Shown: positions 17,693-26,402, numbered from the stretch's first letter. The stretch: DNA of 64,000 nt from CAVPLM01 sp963713545 (GCA_963713545.1 CAVQME010000014.1:62001-126000), one strand, 5' to 3'. Translations and numbers: made by a program. Notes: generated from the sequence alone by a model not told the origin.

Positions 17693-18652
17693 ATGAAGGC
17701 CCTTGTGATCGGTGGCAGCGGCCTCTTCGGCAAGAAGACGTGCACGGCGCTTCTGAACGACCCCGACTTCGAGGGAGTGGTCTCGTTCGATCTGGTCCCT
17801 CCGCCGGAATACTTCCTGAAGACCGTTGCCCCGCATGGCGACCGCTTCAAGTTCGTGCGCGGCGATATCTCAGACCTGGAGCAGCTCCTTGCCGCGGCGA
17901 GCGAGAACGGGGTCGACCGGATCGTCAACTGGGCCATGATCCTCTCGAAGGCGGCAAACCCGCGGGCGAATACCAAGGTCGGTCTGCTCGGCATGTGCAA
18001 CGTATTCGAGGCGGCCCGGCTGCTGGGTATCAAGCGCGTGGTCTACGCGAGCTCCGAGACCGTGTACGGCGAGCAGTCGGACTACGGAGACCGGGAAGTG
18101 CGCGAGGCCGACCGTCTCCTGCCGTTCACCGGCAGCTTCTATGCTCTTGCCAAATGCCTGGCCGAGGTCGTCGCTGCTCAATACCTCGAGCTCTACGGCG
18201 TCCAGCCCACAGCCCTGCGGCCCTGCATTGGGTACGGCCATGGGGGCCAGGACCCCATATTCGTGCGCTGGCCCTCGCAACTGGTGTCGCTCCCCGCGGT
18301 GGGCAGGCCGGTCGCGCTCGAGTGCACGGGGGACTGGCTGTTCTCGTTCATCCTGTCCGACGACGTGGCGGACTTCGCTCGGCGGGCGCTCAAGACGGCG
18401 TCATCCCCCCACGCTGCCTACAACCTGGGTGGGCCGCCCTGCAGCCTCAAGGAGATAGCCGCCGCCGTCAAGAAGCTCATCCCGGATGCTCAGATCAGCT
18501 TCGGGAACGAGCCGGAAAACTGCGAGCTGCCCTGGAAGGTCAACTGCGATCTGGCGAAGGCGGACTACGGCTTCAGCCCGATGGCGCTCGAGGAAGCGGT
18601 GCTGAGGCACGCCAACGAGGCTCGGACCGAGGCGGGCCTCCCGCCGCTCTGA
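17693..18652 (+). CDS. Extended SDR, NAD-dependent epimerase/dehydratase
   Basis: This 319-residue extended short-chain dehydrogenase has the nucleotide motif GGSGLFGKK at the N terminus and the catalytic YxxxK (YALAK) preceded by YASSETVYGE. Members are sugar-nucleotide epimerases/dehydratases or act on uronates and small keto acids. The start is clear (AGGAGG seven bases ahead). It is the last gene before the transhydroxylase pair. It is not of the classical 250-residue SDR type expected for phloroglucinol reductase, so I do not assign that role. Confidence 0.88.
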   Translation: MKALVIGGSGLFGKKTCTALLNDPDFEGVVSFDLVPPPEYFLKTVAPHGDRFKFVRGDISDLEQLLAAASENGVDRIVNWAMILSKAANPRANTKVGLLGMCNVFEAARLLGIKRVVYASSETVYGEQSDYGDREVREADRLLPFTGSFYALAKCLAEVVAAQYLELYGVQPTALRPCIGYGHGGQDPIFVRWPSQLVSLPAVGRPVALECTGDWLFSFILSDDVADFARRALKTASSPHAAYNLGGPPCSLKEIAAAVKKLIPDAQISFGNEPENCELPWKVNCDLAKADYGFSPMALEEAVLRHANEARTEAGLPPL

Positions 18653-18847
18653 GATCCGGGCCCAGAGCCGGCCGGCCCCCGGCCCGGCGGCCCGGACCGA
18701 GCGTCGGAGCGGCGACGGCCCGACGCGGGACGGTCGTTACCCGGTCGGGCGGCTTGGTGTCGTATCATGGTGTCATAGTCAGCGACCCGACCCTCGCCGC
18801 GGGAGGGACAGGTACTCAATTCCTAGAGCACGGAGGTGCACGTCCGT
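18653..18847. other. Intergenic region ahead of the transhydroxylase genes
   Basis: These 195 bases begin with a very GC-rich stretch (repeated GGCCGG/GGCCCGG blocks able to fold, possibly a terminator for the upstream operon) and end in an AT-richer promoter-like stretch (near 18750-18790) before the GGAGGTG site at 18832-18838. They suggest that the transhydroxylase genes have their own promoter, but I cannot name the hexamers with confidence. Confidence 0.4.
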
Positions 18848-21457
18848 ATGGGAGAGATCAAGAGATACACCAACGGGACGACCGGAGGACCGGTGTTCGT
18901 GGACGTGAAGGATGGGAAGATCCTTCGCATCACGCCCATCGAGTTCGACGAGACCGACGCGCCTTCCTGGACCATCCAGGCCCGGGGGAGGAGCTTCACG
19001 CCGCCCCGGAAGACCACGGCGTCACCCTGGACGGTCGCGCACCGCTCCACCATCTACTCGCCCAAGCGGATCCTCACACCGCTCAAGCGGGTGGACTTCG
19101 ATCCCAAAGGGGCGCGCAACATCCACAACCGCGGGGTATCCGGCTACGAGCCGATCAGTTGGGACGAAGCCCTCGACATGGTGGCTGAAGAGATCTTCCG
19201 GATCCACCGCGAAGTAGGTCCGGCCGCCATCCTCTCCACTCCGGGCTCGCACCACATGTGGGGGAACGTGGGCTACCGCCACAGCGCCTACTTCCGTTTT
19301 ATGAACCTCATAGGGTTCACATACGGGGAGCACAACCCCGACAGCTGGGAAGGCTGGCACTGGGGCGCCATGCACATGTTCGGCTTCAGCTACCGACTGG
19401 GCATCCCAGAGCAATACGGCCTGCTGGAGGACGCGCTCAAGCACACCGACCTGATCATCTACTGGTCTTCCGACCCAGAATCCAGCGGCAACGGGGTGTA
19501 CGCCGGTCACGAGGGCAACATCCGCCGCAGGTGGCTGAAAGAGCTGGGCGTCAAGATGATCGTCATCGACCCCTATCTCAACCACACCCAGGCCCTGCTG
19601 GGCGACAAGTGGTTCTCGCCTCGCATGGGCACCGATGTGGCCATGGGCCTGGCCATCGCCCACACGTGGCTCACCGAGGGCACCTACGACAAGGAATACA
19701 TAGCCGGTCGCACCGTGGGCTTCGACGAGTGGAAGGACTACGTGCTCGGCAAGACCGACGGGCTGCCCAAGACGCCTGAGTGGGCCGAGGCCGAGAGCAA
19801 CATCCCGGCCCGTGAGATCCGGGCTTTGGCTCGGGAGTGGGCCGCCAAGAAGACCATGCTTGCGGCCGGCGGGCCGGGCGGCATGGGCGGCGCCTCGCGG
19901 GCTTCGTGGGGTAATGAATGGGCCCGGACCATGGTCGCTCTGGCGGCCATGCAGGGGATGGGCAAGCCGGGCAGCAACATCTGGAGCACGACCAGCGGCG
20001 CGCCCCTCGACTGCAGCTTCATGTTCCCGGGCTATGCCGAGGGCGGTATCTCCGGCGACACCAACAACTCGGCTGCGGGCTTCCGTTTCGTCAACCGCAT
20101 GTTCCCTAACGGCGGGGCCATCAACAATCCCCATCACTCCACCGAGGGCCAGACCATCCCGCGCCTCAATATCCCCGAGGCCATGCGGCACGAGAACGTC
20201 AAGTGGCGGGGGAAAGGCTTCTGCGGCTCACACATCGAGAGCCAGTTCCAGCGCTACGAGTATCCGGCCCAGGGCTACCCGCCGGCAGCCATGTACTACC
20301 GGTACGGCGGCTCCTTCATCGGCACCATGACCGAGACCAACCGGTACGTCACCGCATACCGGGAAGGGAAGGTGCCCTTCGTCGTCAACCAGAGCATCTG
20401 GTTCGAGGGCGAGGCCAAGCTCGCCGACATCATCCTCCCGGCCTGCACCAACTTCGAGCGCTGGGACATCAGCGAGTATGCCAACTGCTCCGGCTACATC
20501 GCCGATTCGTACCAGTTCTGCAACCACCGCGTGATCGTGTTCCAACAGAAGTGCATCGAGCCCCTGGGCGAGTCGAAGTCCGACTACGACATCTTCGCCG
20601 AGTTGGCCAAGCGGCTGGACCTCTACGGTCCCTTCAGCATGGGCGGAAAGACCGAGCTCGACTGGGTGAAGGACTACTACGACGCCACCGACATGCCCAC
20701 GGTCATGAGCTGGGACGACTTCGCCAAGAAGGGCTACTACGTGGTGCCGGCTCCCGAGGAGAAGAAGCCCAAGCCGGCCCTGAGGTGGTTCGCCGAAGGC
20801 CGGGCTAAGGACACTCCCGACTGGGGCCCCGCTCCGTGGGATCAGATCCGGGGAGAGGGCCTGCAGACCCAGACCGGCAAGATCGAGTTCGTCTCCTCCA
20901 GCCTCAAACGGCTGGAAGCCACCGGGACCGTCGACCCGGAGCGGCCGGTGATGGGACCGCAGTACATCGAGAGCTGGGAAGGTCACCACACCGCCGACCT
21001 CTACAGCAAGTACCCCCTGCAGATGGTCTCGCCCCACCCGAAGTACAGCTTCCACACCATGGGCGACGCCAAGGACAGCTGGATCAACGAAGTCAAGGAC
21101 AACCGGGTCCTCAAGGACGACGGCTATTATTACTGGATCATGCGCATGAACAGCAAGGACGCCGCCGCCCGCGGCATCGCCGACGGCGACCTCATCCGGG
21201 CGTTCAACGACCGGGGCTCGGTCGTCCTGGCGGCCCAGGTGACAGAGCGGGTACCCCCGGGGACAGTGCACTCGTATGAGTCCTGCGGCGACTACGAGCC
21301 GCTCGGGGAGCCGGGGCACTCTCCAGATAAGGCCGGCTGCGTGAACATCCTCACCCCCAAGCGCTACATCACGCCCACGTCGACTGCCATGGCCAACAAC
21401 TCCTGCCTGCTCCAGATCGAGAAGTGGGACGGTTCGGTGAGGGAGGGGGTGGCCTGA
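18848..21457 (+). CDS. athL: Pyrogallol-phloroglucinol transhydroxylase-type molybdenum enzyme, large subunit
   Basis: This 869-residue bis-MGD enzyme of the DMSO reductase family closely follows the Pelobacter acidigallici transhydroxylase large subunit along its whole length, as I remember that sequence. The N terminus opens directly without a Tat signal and without the CxxC FeS motif, as in that enzyme. Conserved blocks include SHHMWGNVGYRHS, HNPDSWEGWHWG (D165, S166, equivalent to active-site Asp174/Ser175), FERWDISEYANCSGYI (Cys and Tyr matching the active-site pair) and the late TVHSYESCGDYEP. It would transfer a hydroxyl between trihydroxybenzenes in the cytoplasm, without net redox. 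Resorcinol hydroxylase is the closest alternative. The start ATG is set by GGAGGTG nine bases ahead. Confidence 0.88.
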   Translation: MGEIKRYTNGTTGGPVFVDVKDGKILRITPIEFDETDAPSWTIQARGRSFTPPRKTTASPWTVAHRSTIYSPKRILTPLKRVDFDPKGARNIHNRGVSGYEPISWDEALDMVAEEIFRIHREVGPAAILSTPGSHHMWGNVGYRHSAYFRFMNLIGFTYGEHNPDSWEGWHWGAMHMFGFSYRLGIPEQYGLLEDALKHTDLIIYWSSDPESSGNGVYAGHEGNIRRRWLKELGVKMIVIDPYLNHTQALLGDKWFSPRMGTDVAMGLAIAHTWLTEGTYDKEYIAGRTVGFDEWKDYVLGKTDGLPKTPEWAEAESNIPAREIRALAREWAAKKTMLAAGGPGGMGGASRASWGNEWARTMVALAAMQGMGKPGSNIWSTTSGAPLDCSFMFPGYAEGGISGDTNNSAAGFRFVNRMFPNGGAINNPHHSTEGQTIPRLNIPEAMRHENVKWRGKGFCGSHIESQFQRYEYPAQGYPPAAMYYRYGGSFIGTMTETNRYVTAYREGKVPFVVNQSIWFEGEAKLADIILPACTNFERWDISEYANCSGYIADSYQFCNHRVIVFQQKCIEPLGESKSDYDIFAELAKRLDLYGPFSMGGKTELDWVKDYYDATDMPTVMSWDDFAKKGYYVVPAPEEKKPKPALRWFAEGRAKDTPDWGPAPWDQIRGEGLQTQTGKIEFVSSSLKRLEATGTVDPERPVMGPQYIESWEGHHTADLYSKYPLQMVSPHPKYSFHTMGDAKDSWINEVKDNRVLKDDGYYYWIMRMNSKDAAARGIADGDLIRAFNDRGSVVLAAQVTERVPPGTVHSYESCGDYEPLGEPGHSPDKAGCVNILTPKRYITPTSTAMANNSCLLQIEKWDGSVREGVA

Positions 21458-22308
21458 TGAGCGGCGCGCCGAAAAAGTGGAACATGGTCATCGATGTCGA
21501 CCGTTGCATGGACTGCAACGACTGTTTCCTGGCCGACAAGGACGAGTTCACCGGCAACGACTTCCTGCCCTATTCGGTGGCCCAGCCTTGGAGCGGGCAC
21601 CGTTGGATGAACATCATGCGGAAGGAGCGGGGCCAGTACCCCCTGGTGCAGGTAGCCTACCGGCCCACGCCGTGCCTCCATTGCGACGACGCCCCGTGCA
21701 TCAAGGACTCGCCGGCCGGGACCGTCTACAAACGGGATGATGGATTGGTGATCATCGACCCGGTGAAGGCGAAAGGACATCCGGAGATCGTCAAGACCTG
21801 TCCCTACGACGTCATCTTCTGGAACGACGAGGCCCAAGTGGCGCAGAAGTGCACCGGGTGCGCTCACCTCATGGACGAGGGCTGGAAGGAGACCCGCTGC
21901 TCGCAGATCTGCCCGGCTGAGGCGATCGAGCTGGTGCTGGCCGACGACGACGAGATGGCGGCGATGGTGGAAGCAGACGGACTCGAGGTTCTCAAGCCGG
22001 AGCTGGGAGCGAGGCCCCGCGTCTACTACAAGAACCTCCATCTCTTCGCCAAAGCGTTCATCGCGGCCAACGTGGTCTTCGGCGACACCGACGAGTGCGG
22101 CGAAGGGGCCAAGGCCACGGTCACCCAGAACGGGCAGAAAGTCGGAGAGGCGACGGCCAGCAACTACGGTGACTTCTTCGTGGACTGCCTGGAGCCTGGG
22201 GGAGAGTACACACTGACCATAGAAGCGCCCGGCTACGCCGCGGTGGTTAAGAACATCAAGCTCGACCAGAGCGTTACTTTCGGGATGGTGGTGCTGGCAA
22301 AGATTTGA
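21457..22308 (+). CDS. athS: Transhydroxylase-type FeS small subunit
   Basis: This 283-residue protein is the partner of the molybdenum subunit and starts inside its stop (TGATG). Ferredoxin-like cysteine groups are visible at residues 17, 20 and 23 (CMDCNDC), in PTPCLHCDDAPC, in KTCPYDV, in KCTGCAH and in CSQICPAEAI. That is enough for three 4Fe-4S clusters as in the Pelobacter enzyme. From about residue 195 on there is a beta-sandwich (Cna-B/carboxypeptidase-regulatory-like) domain ending in FGMVVLAKI; this extra domain is also a hallmark of the transhydroxylase small subunit and separates it from ordinary DMSO-reductase B subunits. Confidence 0.88.
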   Translation: MSGAPKKWNMVIDVDRCMDCNDCFLADKDEFTGNDFLPYSVAQPWSGHRWMNIMRKERGQYPLVQVAYRPTPCLHCDDAPCIKDSPAGTVYKRDDGLVIIDPVKAKGHPEIVKTCPYDVIFWNDEAQVAQKCTGCAHLMDEGWKETRCSQICPAEAIELVLADDDEMAAMVEADGLEVLKPELGARPRVYYKNLHLFAKAFIAANVVFGDTDECGEGAKATVTQNGQKVGEATASNYGDFFVDCLEPGGEYTLTIEAPGYAAVVKNIKLDQSVTFGMVVLAKI

Positions 22309-22352
22309 GCCAGCAGCGCCGATCGCAGACTGATGGAGGTGTCCACGAGCAC

Positions 22353-22922
22353 ATGAACGAAGAGACATTTCACATTCTCGGTGTCGCCGGGAGTCTTCGC
22401 AGCGGCTCGTACAACCGAGGGTTGGTACGGGCGGCATCGGAGTTGCTCCCTCCCCGGGTGAGCCTTGAGATACTCAGACTCGACGATATCCCGTTGTTCA
22501 GCGCCGACGTCATGGCCGAAGGCGATCCGCCGGCGGTGCAGACTCTCAAGGAGCGCATCAAGGCCGCCGACGCGGTGCTCATCGCCACCCCGGAGTACAA
22601 CTACTCCATACCGGGTGTGCTGAAGAACGCTGTCGACTGGGCCTCGCGTCCGTCGAAGAACAGCGTCCTGCAGGGAAAGCCCATCGGGATCATGGGGGCG
22701 TCCGGGGGAGACAGCGGGACCATCCGCTCCCAGATGGCCTTGCGGCAGGTGTTCATACAGACGAACTCGCTCGTCATGGTACAACCGGAGCTACGGGTGG
22801 CTCAGGCCGGGCGGGAGTTCGATGCGGAGGGCAATCTCGTCAGCGCGGAGCTGCGCGAGCGGCTCCGCGCCTTCGTGGCCGCGCTGGTCGACTGGGCTCG
22901 GCTGGTAGGCAGCAAGGACTGA
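22353..22922 (+). CDS. NADPH-dependent FMN reductase family flavoprotein
   Basis: This 189-residue flavodoxin-like protein has the FMN-phosphate loop GSLRSGSYNRG and the motif PEYNYSIPGVLKNAVDW typical of the SsuE/YieF/azoreductase family. It would reduce free FMN, quinones or chromate-like acceptors with NAD(P)H. The ATG at 22353 is preferred to an in-frame TTG at 22305; GGAGGTG lies 11 bases ahead. It follows the transhydroxylase by 44 bases and precedes the phosphofructokinase by 11, so it is probably co-transcribed. It may protect against quinones formed from trihydroxybenzenes or supply reduced flavin. Confidence 0.88.
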   Translation: MNEETFHILGVAGSLRSGSYNRGLVRAASELLPPRVSLEILRLDDIPLFSADVMAEGDPPAVQTLKERIKAADAVLIATPEYNYSIPGVLKNAVDWASRPSKNSVLQGKPIGIMGASGGDSGTIRSQMALRQVFIQTNSLVMVQPELRVAQAGREFDAEGNLVSAELRERLRAFVAALVDWARLVGSKD

Positions 22923-22933
22923 AAGGAGGTCCC

Positions 22934-23977
22934 ATGAACGTCGCTATTCTCACCGGGGGTGGGGACTGCCCGGGCTTGAACGCGGTCATCCGAGCCATCG
23001 TCCGCAAAGGAATAGGCGACTACGGCTGGGAGCTCACGGGGGTCCGCATGGGCTGGCGGGGTCTCCTGGAGAAGGACACCTGCCCCCTCGACATGGATGC
23101 TGTGAGCGGCATCCTCCATGTGGGCGGCACCATCCTCGGCACGTCTCGCACAAACCCCTCCAAGATCGAGGGAGGGCCCGAGACGGTAGTCAAGAACCTC
23201 GCCGAACTCGGGGTCGACGCTCTCATCGCCATCGGCGGGGACGACACCCTGAGCGTGGCCAAGCATCTGTACGAAGAGCTGGGCGTGTACGTCATCGGCG
23301 TGCCCAAGACCATCGACAACGACCTCTCGGGCACCGACTACACCTTCGGCTTCGACACCGCCGTCTCTATTGCCACCGACGCCATCGACCGGCTCCACAC
23401 CACCGCCGCGTCCCATCACCGGATCATGGTGGTGGAGGTCATGGGCCGGCATGCAGGCTGGATAGCCCTCCACAGCGGACTGGCCGGGGGAGCCGATGTC
23501 ATCCTCCTCCCGGAGTTCCCGATAACCGTGGAAGACGTCTGCGACCTGATCGAATCCCGGGCCGCGCGGGGCAAGCCCTTCAGCGTGGTCTGCGTCAGCG
23601 AGGGGGCCAAGATCCTCTGGAGGTCGGGCGAGCAGAAAGAGGTGCTGGCCTCCGACGAGATCGATGCCTTCGGCCACGTCAAGCTGGGAGGAGTGGGGAG
23701 CGTCCTCGCCCGCGAGATCAAACGCCTCACCGGACTGGAAGTGCGGGACACCACCCTCGGGTACATCCAGCGGGGTGGCTCCCCGACCGCTCACGACCGC
23801 ATCCTCGGCACCCGCTTCGGGGTCAAGGCCGCCCAGATGGTCGCCGCCGGGGAATGGGGCATGATGGCCGGACTCAAGGGCGATGAGATCGTGTCGGTGC
23901 CTCTTTCCGAAGCCGTATCGGCCTGGAAGCTCGTCCCCGAGGACATGTGGGAGTTGGCCCGGATCTTCTTCGGCTAG
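22934..23977 (+). CDS. Phosphofructokinase, signature of the PPi-dependent type
   Basis: This 347-residue PFK has the substrate motif PKTIDND with catalytic Asp, MGRHAGW and GYIQRGGSPTA. The two diagnostic positions carry D104 (GGDDT instead of GGDGS) and K125 (PKTIDND instead of PGTIDND), which in the family indicate pyrophosphate rather than ATP as phosphoryl donor. It would interconvert fructose-6-P and fructose-1,6-bisP reversibly; related enzymes also take sedoheptulose-7-P, which links to the upstream transketolase. AAAGGAGG precedes the ATG. The gene ends at a repeat element that fills the gap to the convergent neighbour. Confidence 0.9.
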   Translation: MNVAILTGGGDCPGLNAVIRAIVRKGIGDYGWELTGVRMGWRGLLEKDTCPLDMDAVSGILHVGGTILGTSRTNPSKIEGGPETVVKNLAELGVDALIAIGGDDTLSVAKHLYEELGVYVIGVPKTIDNDLSGTDYTFGFDTAVSIATDAIDRLHTTAASHHRIMVVEVMGRHAGWIALHSGLAGGADVILLPEFPITVEDVCDLIESRAARGKPFSVVCVSEGAKILWRSGEQKEVLASDEIDAFGHVKLGGVGSVLAREIKRLTGLEVRDTTLGYIQRGGSPTAHDRILGTRFGVKAAQMVAAGEWGMMAGLKGDEIVSVPLSEAVSAWKLVPEDMWELARIFFG

Positions 23978-24035
23978 GGACCGGCCGGCTCGGAACAGAG
24001 GGGGTAGCCGCTACGCCTCGCGTTCGCGCCTGAGA

Positions 24036-24193
24036 GCTCGTTTCAGAATGAAGTCTTGGCCGCCGGTCTGCACTGGGCGGAGTGATCCGTCGTCCTCAGT
24101 CGCGCCCGTAGCGCTGCTACGAACGCTCCCTGCGTCCTTGCCTCACCCGCGCCGATCGCAGCCTGTCGGCAAAGCGTCATTCTTTAACGACCT
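24036..24193. repeat. Inverted-repeat-bounded dispersed element, copy 1
   Basis: The left end (24037-24053) carries CTCGTTTCAGAATGAAG, identical to both ends of the element at 53798-53958. The right end (near 24174-24192, CGTCATTCTTTAACGACCT) is a decayed inverse copy. The interior matches the reverse complement of the other copy in blocks: TGGGCGG, CGTCCTC, TAGCGCTGCTA and CGCTCCCTGCGTCCTT in the same order. It lies between the convergent stops of the phosphofructokinase gene and a membrane protein gene and touches the latter stop. No open frame. It could be a MITE/REP-like mobile repeat or a bidirectional terminator. Confidence 0.75.
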
Positions 24194-25426
24194 CTAGGCG
24201 ATCTCGTCTGCCGGCGATTCGCTTTGCAGCTCTCCCACCGGCGGCGAGTCCGCCATCTCACCCGCGACCCTGAGTCGCGCGTCGTAGAGGACTCGATAGC
24301 GGTCGTACATCGTGGCGAAGAGCGTCAGCAGCACGGCGAAGAGCGAGGTCGCGCCGATGCTGTAGGGGGCGTGAACGAAAGGCAGGAGCACCTCGAACAC
24401 AAGGACCATGCTGAAGTTGAGCAAGGCCATGATCGGGAGCTCCCACCAGACCGACACGCGCCTGCGGACAAGGCTGATCAGACCACGCAGGACGTAGGTG
24501 CTGACGGCGATGGTCAGGGCTATGCAGATGGCTATCTGGAAGCTCGACGCGCTGAGTCCCGGCAGGATCTGGCCGAAGACGACCGCCAGGATCGTGATCA
24601 GCACTATCTTCTCGGTCATCGTCGCCGCCGTCGACCACGCGCTCACGCCTGCCGCTGCGGACTCCCTGCCCGTGGGCGGCGGCTTCTCCTGCCGGCTACC
24701 CATGCGGGCTATGCTTGTGTGAGCTGCGCCCACGCCCTGGCCTACCCCGAGGTGCTCGGCCATCTGTACGCGATTTCCCGATCTGAGGAGCCGCCGCAGG
24801 GCCAGCCCCATGAAGGCAGCGATGGCCGCGAGCAGCAGGGTGGTGCGGGGAGCACCGAGCACGGCCCGCCACAACGCTTCGTCGGAGGGTGCCCGAAAGA
24901 TGCGGACCTTGACGAAATCGGTGGCGTCGAGGCGAGCTACGTGCACCCACCATTCGTGGGGCAGTTTCACGACGAACCAAAGGACTGTGGCCGCGACGAT
25001 CAGCATCCTCCTGGTCAGACGGAGCGGGTCCCGTCTCATGCGCGCTATCTCGTAGTAGATGAAGAAGTACTCGAAGACGTTGGGCAGCAGGAACAGGAGC
25101 AGGCGTTGCTCGCTCAACTCGAACGCCAGGACCCCGAACAGTCGCAGGTAGAACAGGGCTCTCCCCACCTGGAATGCGATGGGGTTCTCCCAGTTGCGCA
25201 TGGTGGAGACATACGCGATGGAGAGGTAGTAGATGTCGAGCGCTTTGTCGTAGACCTGATACCCGTCCAGAGGGATGTTCAGCGCTTGAAATATGCTCTG
25301 ATCGGCCGCGTCAAGCACCAAGCAAACCAGGATCCCGAACAGGGGAAAACGCGGGATCAGCAGAGGAACGAGGAGCCTGGCAGCGACCACCAGCCAGAAG
25401 ATCGCGACCGCAGAAGATGCCATCAT
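24194..25426 (-). CDS. Polytopic membrane protein, unknown
   Basis: This 410-residue protein has about nine hydrophobic segments in two groups, split by a hydrophilic middle (about residues 225-265, rich in Gly/Ser/Pro). The N-terminal half includes an amphipathic stretch with aromatic residues (NVFEYFFIYYEIARMRRD). I do not recognise a family. It starts nine bases after the stop of the phosphatidyltransferase gene, so the two form an operon, and a link to lipid or envelope metabolism is possible. The hydrophilic C-terminal tail is acidic. Confidence 0.75.
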   Translation of the reverse strand: MMASSAVAIFWLVVAARLLVPLLIPRFPLFGILVCLVLDAADQSIFQALNIPLDGYQVYDKALDIYYLSIAYVSTMRNWENPIAFQVGRALFYLRLFGVLAFELSEQRLLLFLLPNVFEYFFIYYEIARMRRDPLRLTRRMLIVAATVLWFVVKLPHEWWVHVARLDATDFVKVRIFRAPSDEALWRAVLGAPRTTLLLAAIAAFMGLALRRLLRSGNRVQMAEHLGVGQGVGAAHTSIARMGSRQEKPPPTGRESAAAGVSAWSTAATMTEKIVLITILAVVFGQILPGLSASSFQIAICIALTIAVSTYVLRGLISLVRRRVSVWWELPIMALLNFSMVLVFEVLLPFVHAPYSIGATSLFAVLLTLFATMYDRYRVLYDARLRVAGEMADSPPVGELQSESPADEIA

Positions 25427-25435
25427 TCTTCTTGG

Positions 25436-26137
25436 CTATCGAGGTCGATCGTTGCTGCGTCCTGCTCCTTGTCGGGGCCGGTTCTTGATCGTGGTCAGGA
25501 CCTGTTTTCCGCCGGAAAGCACGGCCAGAGCCAGGGCCAGCCAAAGCAGGTAGACGGAGATGGTCTCGAGAGTCTCCAGCTCGAGGAAGCTGGCGACCAG
25601 GAACATCAGCAGAGCCACGCTCTGCACCACCATCTTGGTCTTGCCGATGTAGTTGGCCCCCCGCGGCTTGCCGGTCCGGATGTAGACGCTCACTCCCACG
25701 GCTGTGAGCACCAATTCGATGAGAATGAAGACCACCATGATCTTGATCACCAGGTACTCCCAGCCGACCCAGGCCAGCACCGCGCCGATGAGCAGCTTGT
25801 CGGCGATAGGGTCCATGTAAGTCCCCAACTGGGTGATCTGGTCGCGGGTGCGGGCCATCGCCCCGTCGATGAAGTCGGTGCAGATCGCCAGGACGAACAA
25901 GCCGAATGCCCACCAGCGGTAGTCGAAATAGAGAAGCACCAGGATCACCGGGAGGAGGATGAACCGGGCCACCGTGATCTGGTTGGGACGCACCGACCAG
26001 GGAAAGAGCCGCAGCCACGTTCTCGCGATCAGTCGGTCCATGGACTGTTGGAAAGCGGGGGTGACCGGTCCTTGAGTGGGGCCATCTACCCCCTTGGAGC
26101 CGTCGGCGAGTTCCAAGTGGTCTTCGGTTCGATGCAT
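25436..26137 (-). CDS. pgsA: CDP-alcohol phosphatidyltransferase (PgsA-like)
   Basis: This 233-residue integral membrane enzyme carries the family motif D-G-x2-A-R-x8-G-x3-D-x3-D within DGAMARTRDQ and GTYMDPIADK, which binds the CDP group and metals. It would move a phosphatidyl group from CDP-diacylglycerol to an alcohol, most likely glycerol-3-phosphate for phosphatidylglycerol synthesis. About 35 hydrophilic residues precede the first membrane segment. No clear ribosome site precedes the ATG, so a later start is possible. Inositol-phosphate synthases share the motif and are the alternative. Confidence 0.85.
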   Translation of the reverse strand: MHRTEDHLELADGSKGVDGPTQGPVTPAFQQSMDRLIARTWLRLFPWSVRPNQITVARFILLPVILVLLYFDYRWWAFGLFVLAICTDFIDGAMARTRDQITQLGTYMDPIADKLLIGAVLAWVGWEYLVIKIMVVFILIELVLTAVGVSVYIRTGKPRGANYIGKTKMVVQSVALLMFLVASFLELETLETISVYLLWLALALAVLSGGKQVLTTIKNRPRQGAGRSNDRPR

Positions 26138-26208
26138 GGTGGCATCGTACTGCGCCAGAACGAATCTGTCGAACGGCGCCGCCGAGGCGCCGCGCGAAAA
26201 GCGACTGT

Positions 26209-26239
26209 GCGCCGGCCCCAGGCCGGCCGGGGCCGGCGC
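26209..26239. promoter_or_regulatory. GC-only stem-loop between divergent genes
   Basis: Perfect 11-base arms (26209-26219 and 26229-26239, GCGCCGGCCCC and its complement) enclose nine bases that themselves can pair (GGCCGGCC). It lies between pgsA and the malic enzyme gene. There is no T-tract, so a terminator is doubtful. A TATGAT at 26354-26359 is a candidate -10 box for the malic enzyme. Confidence 0.4.
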
Positions 26240-26402
26240 CGTCTGGCCCGGCGCGCCACCCCCGTTGGCGGCGTTCTGTCGCCCGCCCGGTGGGCCGGTC
26301 CCGCCGGCGGTATGCTGCCTGTCGAGTGCGCCGGTCCGCCATCGGCCCTGTGTTATGATGGCCCGCGGTACGCAACCGTTTATCCAGCTCTGGGAGCAGA
26401 AT

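Noticed and set aside
17693..18652. SDR considered as phloroglucinol reductase
   Set aside because: It is an extended epimerase/dehydratase-type SDR, not a classical reductase.
18848..21457. Formate dehydrogenase or generic DMSO reductase assignment
   Set aside because: No N-terminal FeS motif, no Tat signal, and active-site blocks match transhydroxylase.
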